This document shows positions 10,151 to 17,401 of a stretch of 37,816 bases of DNA, piece after piece. The notes beneath the pieces were generated by a model. It was not told the DNA's origin, made no database searches, and worked only from the letters and a program-made list of their open reading frames with translations. The position numbers were made by a program, and so were the translations under genes. The DNA is from an uncultured Eubacteriales bacterium (GTDB lineage: Bacteria > Bacillota_A > Clostridia > Oscillospirales > Oscillospiraceae): contig ONPY01000010.1 in NCBI GenBank assembly GCA_900319835.1, forward strand, positions 1 to 37,816, given 5' to 3'. The first letter of the stretch is position 1. Every line of letters begins with the position of its first letter.

Positions 10151-10179
10151 ATTATATCGCATTTCCTGCTGTCTTTCAA
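10151..10179 (-). promoter_or_regulatory. Sigma-A promoter of ybaK-ispF operon
   Basis: On the minus strand, -35 TTGAAA (10179-10174), 17-base spacer, and -10 TATAAT (10156-10151). It lies 43 bases before the ybaK start. No other promoter this good is seen before ispF, so the seven genes are probably one transcript. Confidence 0.85.
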
Positions 10180-10216
10180 CCAAAATACTTATTTTCTTTC
10201 CATTCCTTTTCAAAGG

Positions 10217-10244
10217 AAAACCGGGGCCGCACATGCGGCCCCGG
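10217..10244 (-). terminator. Terminator after TetR-type regulator
   Basis: A perfect 10-base GC-only stem (10221-10230 with 10235-10244), loop of four, then UUUU on the minus strand. It lies 15 bases after the regulator stop and directly upstream of the ybaK promoter. Confidence 0.85.
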
Positions 10245-10258
10245 CGCTTTCGGCTTGT

Positions 10259-10816
10259 TCAGTTTTTCTGAAAACGATCCATGATGTTTTCGATGCTGTT
10301 GTCCAGCACTCTCATGACCTTGTCCGTAGTGATTTCCTTCGGCAGCTGCATTCCCTGGTCCATCCACTGAGAGATCAGGCCCACCACGATGTTGGAATAA
10401 AACTCCACGATAAACTCAAAATCCTGCCGGTCGATCTTACGGTCCTCCGCAACGATTTCGGAGAAGCTGCGAATGCAGTTGCGCAGGCGGCCCTTGATAT
10501 ATCGCAACATATAGAGTCTGCTGTTGGAGTTGTATACGTTCAGGGCGAAGGTGGAGTTTTCATAGAGGTATTTGAACCACATGATCACGTCGTTCTTCCA
10601 GTTGTCGTAGACCACCTCGCTGGGCAGATTGGCGTTGGCGTCCTCTTCAAACACCCATTCCAGCAGATCGTACACATCGTCAAAATGGTAGTAAAAGGTC
10701 TGCCGGCTGACGCCGCAGGTCTCAACCAGATCGTTGACCGTGATACGGTCGATGGGCTTGACCACCATCATTTTCTTCAACGCATCTGCAAGCGCTTTCT
10801 TTGTGGACGTTGCCAT
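10259..10816 (-). CDS. TetR/AcrR-family transcriptional regulator (DhaS-like)
   Basis: A 185-residue regulator. The N-terminal TetR helix-turn-helix spans about residues 24-46 (ITVNDLVETCGVSRQTFYYHF), ending with the typical FYYHF. The C-terminal part (EEDANANLP... to the end), with an aromatic-rich helix bundle, resembles the TetR_C_8 domain of DhaS-like proteins, which sense small ligands or act as co-activators. The start follows GGGAGG with 7-base spacing. It is monocistronic, with its own extended -10 promoter and terminator, so its target is not obvious. It could autoregulate; no clear palindromic operator was found at its promoter. Confidence 0.88.
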   Translation of the reverse strand: MATSTKKALADALKKMMVVKPIDRITVNDLVETCGVSRQTFYYHFDDVYDLLEWVFEEDANANLPSEVVYDNWKNDVIMWFKYLYENSTFALNVYNSNSRLYMLRYIKGRLRNCIRSFSEIVAEDRKIDRQDFEFIVEFYSNIVVGLISQWMDQGMQLPKEITTDKVMRVLDNSIENIMDRFQKN

Positions 10817-10851
10817 TCGGATCCCTCCCGGATGATAGCTTTGCTTTAATT

Positions 10852-10860
10852 ATTATAGCA
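10852..10860 (-). promoter_or_regulatory. Extended -10 promoter of TetR-type gene
   Basis: Minus strand TGC-TATAAT, an extended -10 element 36 bases upstream of the regulator start. The -35 region is T-rich but has no good TTGACA match. Confidence 0.55.
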
Positions 10861-11370
10861 CAAAAAGCAAACATGAAAAGACTTTTTCACATTTTATTCA
10901 TTTTGTCAGGACAGCCGTCGTATAGTCCCCCACAGTTCATGGTATTCTGTCTAAAAATGGAGGGTTATCGATGAAAGCGATCATTTTGTGCTACGATAAA
11001 TGCAGCACCTGCAAAAAGGACGCCTGCAAGCAGGAGGGCGTTCGCCGGGTACTGTGCAGCTCTCTCCAGCGCTTCCCGGATCCTTTCGCCGGCCTCTTCC
11101 ACTTCATCGCTTGACGCCAGATCCTCAAGGAAGAGATTTGCCAAACAATCTGTTTGTTTGTTCATAAATGCCTTGCGGGAAAGCCTTTGCTTTCCGTCCT
11201 TCCTCTTTCTTCCGGAAGATGATAACATCTGCTCCAACAGATTGCAAGAAATTCCCTCACAGGATTTTACAATTCTGAAACAGAATTTCGGTATTCTGCG
11301 AAATATCTTTTTGCTATTCTATCCTTGCAAGTGAGTTTTCTTCTTTTTCATTTTTGTCCTCTATCCATAA
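10861..11370. other. Region without a confident gene
   Basis: About 500 bases between the TetR-type promoter and the terminator of the helicase gene. It contains an arsC-like scrap on the plus strand (10971-11114) and, antisense to it, an open frame 10965-11237. The minus-strand frame has an ATG at 11163 preceded by AAGG that would give 66 residues ending in one hydrophobic helix (ALLLAGVLFAGAAFIVA). A 7-base-stem hairpin with a T-rich plus-strand tail lies near 11176-11193. I cannot decide which strand, if any, is expressed. Confidence 0.4.
10971..11114 (+). pseudogene. ArsC/Spx-family N-terminal remnant
   Basis: An ATG preceded by GGAGGG opens a 47-codon frame. Its first 16 residues, MKAIILCYDKCSTCKK, look like the start of arsenate reductase/Spx-family thioredoxin-fold proteins, with the CxxC at C11 and C14. 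After that the family's following helix, the conserved arginine and the C-terminal half are missing, and the other two frames show nothing recognisable. I read it as a degraded or truncated arsC-like gene. A chance match or a real short CxxC peptide cannot be excluded. Confidence 0.35.
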
Positions 11371-11400
11371 ATTGGGGAGACCGGTTTCGGTCTCCCCAAT
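11371..11400 (-). terminator. Terminator after SNF2-type helicase
   Basis: A perfect 13-base inverted repeat (11371-11383 with 11388-11400) and 4-base loop immediately after the helicase stop at 11405. The tails on both sides are A/T-rich but not a long U run, so it may also work in the plus direction. Confidence 0.75.
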
Positions 11401-11404
11401 TTAT

Positions 11405-13591
11405 TTATTCTTTTTCGTATTGCAGGCCGGATGCATTTTCAGGAGGTTCAGCCTCCAGACGCTCCTTTTCCAGTTCGATGATCGCGGCGGCAATGCTCTT
11501 TTCCGCTTTGATAGACTCGCTTCCTGTGGCCGATTCCTCCGCAAACAAATCAAACTGCTCCTGCTTTTCCCGCAGCAGCTCCAGAATCCGCTCATCCACA
11601 GTGTTGTCACAGAGCAGGCGGTGAACCATCACGCTGCGGATCTGTCCCATGCGGTAAGCTCTGGAGATGGCCTGGTTTTCAATGGAGGGCTTGATCTGGG
11701 GCTCACAGAAAATGATGACGCTGGCCGCCTGAATGTTCAGACCCGTTCCGCCCGCCTGCACCTGACAGATCAAGACGGCACCGTCCCCGGCTCTTGTAAA
11801 CTCGTCCACGATCTCCTGCCGCTTCTGTGCGGAGACGGAGCCGGTAATGGGCTCCAGTGCCCTCTCCCCCAGCACCTGCTGCACCGACCGGATGGTCTCC
11901 CGGAAGAAGGAAAAGACAATGACCTTTCTCCCGTCCTCTTTTGCCTCATTGCAAAGCTCCACAAGGCGTTTCGCTTTTGAGGAGCGGCTGAGGTCCGACA
12001 CATCCCAGGACACCTGCCGCATGGCCATAAAGTTCTCCGACATAACCGAGAGCATATAGCATTTCCACTCCTCGGATGTCATCTCCACCCACTGCTCTTT
12101 TTCAATCAGCTCGGGCAGCTCGCTGAGCACGTTGTCCCGTGTCCTGCGCAGATAGACCGGGGCCAGTTTCTCCCGAAACTGCGGCGCGGCGGAGATATAC
12201 TTCATCTCCTTGATCTCTCCTGCGATGTCAGGCCGTAGGCACCCGACGATAAAGCACATCTCGTCCACACGGTTTTCCAGGGGTGTGCCCGTCATATACA
12301 GCGTGCGCTGCGCCTTCCGTCCAAACTGCAGCAGCGCCTGTGTACGGCGCGCCTCCGGGTTTTTGACATAGTGCGCCTCGTCCGCCACCAGCAGAGAAAA
12401 ATGAAAGTCGCGGGGCAGCGCAAAGCGGCTGATGGACTCATAGGTCGTAACGGCCACGCCGCCCCGATCCTCCCAGCGCCTGGCAGCCATATAGTCGCCG
12501 CCCTTGATGAGCGTGACCTCCAGATCACTGAATTGCCTGATTTCCCTGGCCCAGTTGACCAGGACGCTGGCCGGACAGACCACCATGAAATGTGTTGCAC
12601 CCAGTGCCTTGAGCGAGACCATCACGGCGATGGCCTGCACCGTCTTGCCAAGACCCATCTCATCGCCCAGCAACACGTTTCCTTGCCGCAGGATGTAGCG
12701 CACGCCAAACTCCTGGTAGCTGCGCAAGGTGGCTTTCAGTCCGTCCACATAGATGGGCTGCTGCTCGACCTGGCGCACCAACTCCGCCGGCAGGCCGCTG
12801 TAGCTGTTGTCGATGCCGGCCGAAATTTCGTGGTCCAAACGATCCAGCTGCGCATAAAAGGAAGCGCTGTTTCTTGTAAAGTCAGCCCATACGCTCTCAT
12901 CACTCTGGCCTTCACGCCCGCTGTAGGCCTTCAGCAGCGCGTCGGCGCGCTGTCCGTACTCGCCTGTGAGCAGGCCGTAAAGAAAGAGCGCAGCATCGGC
13001 GGCTTTCTTTTTCTTTTCGGCGGAGGCGAACAGCCAGCGAAAGGCGGATGCCGCGGGCCTTGCGTCCTTGTAGGCTTCCGTCACACTTCCGTGGTAGGTA
13101 TCGTAGAGGTTCTGTGCTTCCCGGATATAGGGCCCGCAGACCATTTCACCCTTGAGCGCATGGAGCAGCCGGGTGCTCTCTTCATTTTGATCGTCCACAG
13201 CGATGCGCACCTTCAGTCCCGCCGAGACCTCCTGTCGAATCCGCCCCGCGATGGTGTAGATCAGGCAAGCCGCGTTATCGCCAATGCCTTTGATCTCGTT
13301 GATTTGATCCATCGTGAGGCTGCAGAGCGTGTGCATATCGGTCACACCGGCCGCGCGCAGGGATGCCACACGGATCCCCAGCTTGTCCCGGTTGATGCTC
13401 TCCACGTCCATGCCCCGCAGGATCGTCTCCGCCTCCCGCGCGCGCATCTGTGTCATGGCGTTTTCGGCGCTCTCCCTGTGCTCCTGCTCCAGGGCGGCGA
13501 TCTTTGCAATCTGCACATCATATTCCTCCACCAGAGAGAGGATGCGCTTGACCTGCTTTTTGTCCCGGAGACTCAGTCCTGTATGTTCCAT
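11405..13591 (-). CDS. SNF2-type DEAD/DEAH helicase
   Basis: A 728-residue superfamily 2 SNF2/Rad54-like ATPase (RapA/HepA-like class). These translocate along double-stranded DNA and remodel bound proteins. The N-terminal 60 residues are charged and probably coiled coil. A helix-hairpin-helix-like motif, EIKGIGDNAA, lies at 99-108. The motor begins near 285, with Walker A GDEMGLGKT (309-317), DEAH at 404-407, and motif VI AISRAYRMGQIRSVMVHRL near the C-terminus. It has no SWIM zinc finger or nuclease domain. It is not in an evident defence cluster. The start follows GGTGAG. A hairpin lies between it and the upstream pheB gene, so expression could be by read-through. Its biological role is unknown. 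Confidence 0.9.
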   Translation of the reverse strand: MEHTGLSLRDKKQVKRILSLVEEYDVQIAKIAALEQEHRESAENAMTQMRAREAETILRGMDVESINRDKLGIRVASLRAAGVTDMHTLCSLTMDQINEIKGIGDNAACLIYTIAGRIRQEVSAGLKVRIAVDDQNEESTRLLHALKGEMVCGPYIREAQNLYDTYHGSVTEAYKDARPAASAFRWLFASAEKKKKAADAALFLYGLLTGEYGQRADALLKAYSGREGQSDESVWADFTRNSASFYAQLDRLDHEISAGIDNSYSGLPAELVRQVEQQPIYVDGLKATLRSYQEFGVRYILRQGNVLLGDEMGLGKTVQAIAVMVSLKALGATHFMVVCPASVLVNWAREIRQFSDLEVTLIKGGDYMAARRWEDRGGVAVTTYESISRFALPRDFHFSLLVADEAHYVKNPEARRTQALLQFGRKAQRTLYMTGTPLENRVDEMCFIVGCLRPDIAGEIKEMKYISAAPQFREKLAPVYLRRTRDNVLSELPELIEKEQWVEMTSEEWKCYMLSVMSENFMAMRQVSWDVSDLSRSSKAKRLVELCNEAKEDGRKVIVFSFFRETIRSVQQVLGERALEPITGSVSAQKRQEIVDEFTRAGDGAVLICQVQAGGTGLNIQAASVIIFCEPQIKPSIENQAISRAYRMGQIRSVMVHRLLCDNTVDERILELLREKQEQFDLFAEESATGSESIKAEKSIAAAIIELEKERLEAEPPENASGLQYEKE

Positions 13592-13609
13592 GTTCTCACC
13601 GCCTTTGTC

Positions 13610-13644
13610 AAAAAGAATGCCGCAGAAGCTGCGGCATTCTTTTT
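13610..13644. terminator. Bidirectional-type terminator between pheB and helicase
   Basis: A perfect 11-base stem (13615-13625 with 13629-13639) with 3-base loop, A5 before and T5 after, so it has a U tail on either strand. It sits 13 bases after the pheB stop and 19 bases before the helicase start. Confidence 0.85.
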
Positions 13645-13656
13645 CGAATATGCCAA

Positions 13657-14094
13657 TTACTCCACTGCGAGAAGTCTGACCTGTTCCACACCCGCGGTCA
13701 GTGCAAGCGAATCGATCAGATCGCTCATATTTGCCTGCATCTCGCTGATATCGATGGAGATGGTCACGCTCGCCTTTCCACGGATGGGAAGGCTCTGTGT
13801 GATGGTCAGCACATTGGCCCGGGCCTCGGAGATCTTGATCAGCAGCCCGCTCAGCACGCCCTGCTCGTGGGTGAGCATCATGGAGAGCACTGCTTTTCTG
13901 CCGCCGGTAAAATCCGTTGGTTCAAGGATATAGTCCTTATACTTGTAGTATGTGCTGCGCGAAATCCCCACCTGACGTGCCGCCTGGCTGACATCCTTGA
14001 TCTTTCCGTCCTCCAACAGATGCCGCGCTTCCAATACCTTCTCATAATAATCAGGCAGGATACTCTTGTGGATAATCAGATACTGATCGAGCAT
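13657..14094 (-). CDS. pheB: PheB/UPF0735-type ACT-domain protein
   Basis: A 145-residue protein starting at the ATG at 14094, after AAGGAGG; longer frames upstream are non-coding. Residues 1-70 hold a helix-turn-helix-like part (VSQAARQVGISRSTYYKYKD), and the C-terminal half is an ACT domain (ISEARANVLTITQSLPI...VTISIDIS), the small fold that binds amino acids. This is the arrangement of UPF0735/PheB proteins of Firmicutes, linked historically to phenylalanine biosynthesis in Bacillus. It has its own promoter at 14116-14144 and faces the flavoprotein gene divergently. The actual ligand and whether it binds DNA are not established. Confidence 0.9.
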   Translation of the reverse strand: MLDQYLIIHKSILPDYYEKVLEARHLLEDGKIKDVSQAARQVGISRSTYYKYKDYILEPTDFTGGRKAVLSMMLTHEQGVLSGLLIKISEARANVLTITQSLPIRGKASVTISIDISEMQANMSDLIDSLALTAGVEQVRLLAVE

Positions 14095-14115
14095 TCGTCT
14101 CCCCTCCTTTACTTT

Positions 14116-14144
14116 ATCATAACCCGTCCGTCCCAAAAAGACAA
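14116..14144 (-). promoter_or_regulatory. Sigma-A promoter of pheB
   Basis: Minus strand -35 TTGTCT (14144-14139), 17-base spacer, -10 TATGAT (14121-14116), 22 bases before the start codon. Confidence 0.7.
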
Positions 14145-14202
14145 GTGTGTTTTTACAATTTTCGGCAGCTGTACAAATACGATCATTCTGGTCGAAATAA
14201 GC

Positions 14203-14229
14203 TTGAAAACGGATGTGATATATGATAAT
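14203..14229 (+). promoter_or_regulatory. Likely promoter of flavoprotein-hypA operon
   Basis: TTGAAA at 14203-14208 with GATAAT at 14224-14229 (15-base spacer), or with TAATCT at a 17-base spacer. Both give a start about 60 bases before the flavoprotein ATG. The site is in the 200-base divergent gap with pheB. Confidence 0.5.
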
Positions 14230-14294
14230 CTTTGAATGGTTAAGCATGCAAACATGTCGGATTGTTTGATTCATATATGGAAAGGAGCCACAAT

Positions 14295-17003
14295 ATGGCA
14301 AGAGAGATTCTGTTTGACCTCGGCAAAATGATCACCGACCGTCTCCCGTACAAGTTCGGCATCAAGAGACTGACAGAGGAAGACCCGGAATACATCATTC
14401 TGGATCGCGCATGTTCCAGCGATGAGATCGCAGAGATCATGCTGAAAATGGGCCTGCGCAAGCCCAAGACCACTGCTGAAATTGCAAAGATCACCGGCAA
14501 GAGCGAGGACCGCATCGTTGAACTGCTGACGGACGCCGCCAATCACGGCATCGTGGAGTACAACTGGGAGAATCCCCAGCACGAGAAACAGTGGTACGTC
14601 CAGCTCTTCGTTCCCGGTATTGCTGAGATGACCAACATGGTACTCGAGCAGGTGGAGAAATACCCCGAGCTGGCGGATAGCTTCGACAAAATGACCTTCC
14701 TGCCTCTCGAAGGCAAGACCCATCTGATCCCTCCCGGAGGAGACGGCATCGGCATGCACGTCATCCCTGTGGAGAGCGCCATCCCCGCCAAGAACGAGTC
14801 TGTCTCCATCGAGCACATCTCCCACTGGCTGGACAAATATGATGGTCAGTTCTCTGTTGGCTACTGTTCCTGCCGCAATGCCCGCCGCCTGTACGGTCAG
14901 GGCTCCGGCGAAATCCAGGACGACTGCTGCATCGGCCTCGGCGATTTTGCCGACTACCTGGTAGAGACCGGCAAGGGCCGCCGCATCACCAAGGAAGAGG
15001 TTCTGGAGATCTGTAAGCGCGCTGAGGATAACGGCTACGTCCACCAGGTCACCAACATCGACGGTCAGGACAAGATTTTTGGTCTCTGCAACTGCGACGT
15101 GGGCGTCTGCTTTGCCCTGCGCACCAGCCAGTACTTCAACACCCCCAACCTCTCCGCTTCCGCTTACCGCGCGCATGTCGACAAGGACAACTGCGTTGCC
15201 TGCGGCAAGTGCGTGGAAGTCTGCCCCGCCGGCGCCGTCAAGCTGGGCCAGAAGCTCTGCACCAAGAGCGGCGAAGTGGAGTATCCCAAGCAGGAGCTTC
15301 CCCTCGGTCTCAAGTGGGGTAAGGACAAGTGGAACCCCAACTATGTGGTCGATAACCGCAAGAACTGCCACGAATCCGGCACTGCTCCCTGCAAAACCGC
15401 GTGTCCCGCGCACATCGCCATCCAGGGCTATATCAAGCTGGCCAAGGAAGGCCGTTATCTTGACGCTCTGAAGCTCATCAAGCAGGACAACCCCTTCCCC
15501 TCCGTCTGCGGCTATGTCTGCAACCGCCGATGCGAGGACGCCTGCACCCGCGGCTCGCTGGATAAAGCCCTCGCCATCGACGAGATCAAGAAGTTCATTG
15601 CCGAACAGGATCTCAAGAGTGAGGAACGCTACGTCCCTGACCGTCTCTACCGCCGCCCCATCGACAAGGGCTACGACCAGAAGGTCGCCATCATCGGCGC
15701 CGGCCCTGCCGGTCTGAGCTGCGCCTACTACCTGGCCCGCATGGGTTATGAGAACGTCACTGTCTTTGACCGCAATCCCGCCCCCGGCGGCATGCTCGTC
15801 ATGGGCATCCCCAGCTATCGTCTGGATCGCAAGGCCCTCAACGGCGAGATTGAGATTCTGGATAAGATGGGCGTCAAGTTCCAGATGAACACCGAGATTG
15901 GAAAGGACGTCACTATCCAGCAGTTGCGTGATCAGGGCTACAAGGGCTTCTATGTCGCCATCGGTGCGCAGAAGAGCTCCAAGCTCAACATCCCCGGCGA
16001 AGACCTGGCTGGTGTCTACGGCGGTGTGGACTTCCTGCGTGAGGTCAATCTGGGCAACAAGCCTGAGATCGGCGCCAAGTGCGCGGTCATCGGCGGCGGC
16101 AATGTCGCCATGGATGTCTGCCGCACCGCTGTCCGCCTCGGCGCGGAGACCTATGTGATCTACCGTCGCAGCGAAACCGAGATGCCCGCCGATAAGGAAG
16201 AGGTCGCAGAGGCCAAGGAAGAGGGCGTGAAATTCTGCTTCCTCAATGCTCCCGTCGAGATTGTCGGCGAGGACGGCAAGGTCAAGGGTCTGAAGGTCGA
16301 GCTCATGGAACTCGGCGAGCCCGATGAGAAGGGCCGCCGCAAGCCTGTCGGCACCGGAAAGTTTGAGACCATCGAGGTCGACTCTGTTCTGGCCGCCGTC
16401 GGTCAGTCCATCGACTGGGGCGGGCTGGATATCGGCGCGCTCAAGACCGGCAAGAAGGGCAACGCCATTGCCGATCCCGTCACCTACCAGACCGAGCAGG
16501 ACGACATCTTCGTCGGCGGTGACGTGTACACCGGCCCGAAGTTTGCCATTGATGCCATTGCCGCGGGCCGCGAGGGTGCCGAGTCCCTGCACCGCTTTGT
16601 CAACGACGGTCAGAGCCTGACCGTGGGCCGCAACCTGCGCGAGTTCTACGAGCTGAACAAAGACGACATCGTGGTCGGTGTGGACTGCTTCGACCGTCCC
16701 GCCCGTCAGCCCATTCTGCACGACGCCAGCAAGGCCCGTTCCTTCGAGCATGACCGACTCACCTTCACCGAGGAGCAGGTCAAGGCCGAGGCCAGCCGCT
16801 GCCTGGGCTGCGGCGTGAGCGTAGTCGATCGCAACCGCTGCATCGGCTGTGGTCTGTGCACCACCAAGTGCATGTTCGACGCCATCCATCTCCAGCGCGA
16901 CGTGCCTGAGGCTTCCACCATGGTTCGCTGCGAAGACAAGGTCGGCCCGATGCTCAAGAACGTTGCCAAGAAGAGCATCCGCATCATTCGCAAGGATAAG
17001 TAA
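14295..17003 (+). CDS. Multi-cluster Fe-S/FAD oxidoreductase (GltD/NfnB-like)
   Basis: A 902-residue cytosolic flavoprotein starting at the ATG at 14295 after AAAGGAG. Order of parts: a winged-helix-like segment (30-90); a cysteine-rich region (C191, C193, C211, C212, C265, C267, C272); a ferredoxin motif C300-C303-C306-C310; the GltD-type Fe-S segment with CHES...CKTAC (358-370) and C405, C409, C413, C417; the FAD motif GAGPAG (468-473); the pyridine-nucleotide motif GGGNVAMD; and a C-terminal CIGCGLCTTKC ferredoxin. This resembles glutamate synthase small subunit and NfnB, but with extra N- and C-terminal clusters and no large subunit nearby. It probably moves electrons between NAD(P)H and ferredoxin or an unknown partner. 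It is coupled to hypA by a one-base stop/start overlap (TAATG). The substrate is unknown. Confidence 0.88.
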   Translation: MAREILFDLGKMITDRLPYKFGIKRLTEEDPEYIILDRACSSDEIAEIMLKMGLRKPKTTAEIAKITGKSEDRIVELLTDAANHGIVEYNWENPQHEKQWYVQLFVPGIAEMTNMVLEQVEKYPELADSFDKMTFLPLEGKTHLIPPGGDGIGMHVIPVESAIPAKNESVSIEHISHWLDKYDGQFSVGYCSCRNARRLYGQGSGEIQDDCCIGLGDFADYLVETGKGRRITKEEVLEICKRAEDNGYVHQVTNIDGQDKIFGLCNCDVGVCFALRTSQYFNTPNLSASAYRAHVDKDNCVACGKCVEVCPAGAVKLGQKLCTKSGEVEYPKQELPLGLKWGKDKWNPNYVVDNRKNCHESGTAPCKTACPAHIAIQGYIKLAKEGRYLDALKLIKQDNPFPSVCGYVCNRRCEDACTRGSLDKALAIDEIKKFIAEQDLKSEERYVPDRLYRRPIDKGYDQKVAIIGAGPAGLSCAYYLARMGYENVTVFDRNPAPGGMLVMGIPSYRLDRKALNGEIEILDKMGVKFQMNTEIGKDVTIQQLRDQGYKGFYVAIGAQKSSKLNIPGEDLAGVYGGVDFLREVNLGNKPEIGAKCAVIGGGNVAMDVCRTAVRLGAETYVIYRRSETEMPADKEEVAEAKEEGVKFCFLNAPVEIVGEDGKVKGLKVELMELGEPDEKGRRKPVGTGKFETIEVDSVLAAVGQSIDWGGLDIGALKTGKKGNAIADPVTYQTEQDDIFVGGDVYTGPKFAIDAIAAGREGAESLHRFVNDGQSLTVGRNLREFYELNKDDIVVGVDCFDRPARQPILHDASKARSFEHDRLTFTEEQVKAEASRCLGCGVSVVDRNRCIGCGLCTTKCMFDAIHLQRDVPEASTMVRCEDKVGPMLKNVAKKSIRIIRKDK

Positions 17004-17347
17004 TGCACGAGTTAGGAACCATCTATTACGTCATTGACACCGTGGAAAAGCTGATGGTGGAGAACAACCTGACCAAGGTTGCCTCCATCACACTGGAAGT
17101 CGGTGAGGTCAGCGGGATCATCCCGGAGTACCTGATGGATTTCTGGCAGTATGCCAGAGAAAAATCCGAGCACTTCAAGGAGACCGAGCTGAAGATCGAA
17201 AAGCTGGAGGCTGTCACCTACTGCCAGGACTGCAGAAAGACCTATCCCACCATGGTGTACAAGAAGATCTGCCCCTACTGCGGGAGTGAGAATACCTTCC
17301 TTGTCACCGGCAATGAGTACAATATCAAGGAAATAGAGGCCATGTAG
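17003..17347 (+). CDS. hypA: HypA-type nickel/zinc metallochaperone
   Basis: A 114-residue HypA/HybF-family protein. HypA delivers nickel to NiFe-hydrogenase precursors (and to urease in some species) with HypB. The nickel-binding N-terminus MHE is intact, and the structural zinc site has C74, C77, C90 and C93 (CQDC and CPYC). The length is typical. The ATG overlaps the flavoprotein stop by one base, so translation is coupled. No hydrogenase or other hyp gene is present in the window, so its partner is unclear. It may serve the neighbouring flavoprotein or a hydrogenase elsewhere. A terminator follows. Confidence 0.88.
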   Translation: MHELGTIYYVIDTVEKLMVENNLTKVASITLEVGEVSGIIPEYLMDFWQYAREKSEHFKETELKIEKLEAVTYCQDCRKTYPTMVYKKICPYCGSENTFLVTGNEYNIKEIEAM

Positions 17348-17360
17348 CCTCCATCAGAGC

Positions 17361-17392
17361 AAAAACCGGGAGCCTGTCGGTTCCCGGTTTTT
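17361..17392. terminator. Terminator shared by hypA and ligase-like gene
   Basis: An 11-base stem (17361-17371 with 17382-17392) starting with A5 and ending with T5, so it works on both strands. It lies between the convergent hypA (+) and O-antigen-ligase-like (-) genes. Confidence 0.88.
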
Positions 17393-17401
17393 GTATCTTG
17401 T

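Noticed and set aside
8783..10849. 688-codon plus-strand frame
   Set aside because: Runs antisense across uvrA, ybaK and the TetR-type gene; no recognisable domain.
11405..13591. SNF2-type helicase as part of a phage-defence system such as DISARM
   Set aside because: No methyltransferase, nuclease or DUF1998 partner is adjacent; neighbours are ordinary regulators.
12371..13933. 520-codon plus-strand frame
   Set aside because: Antisense to the SNF2-type helicase and pheB, and crosses their terminator.
14271..16889. 872-codon minus-strand open frame
   Set aside because: Antisense shadow of the flavoprotein gene, caused by its GC-rich third positions; no domain and no ribosome binding site.
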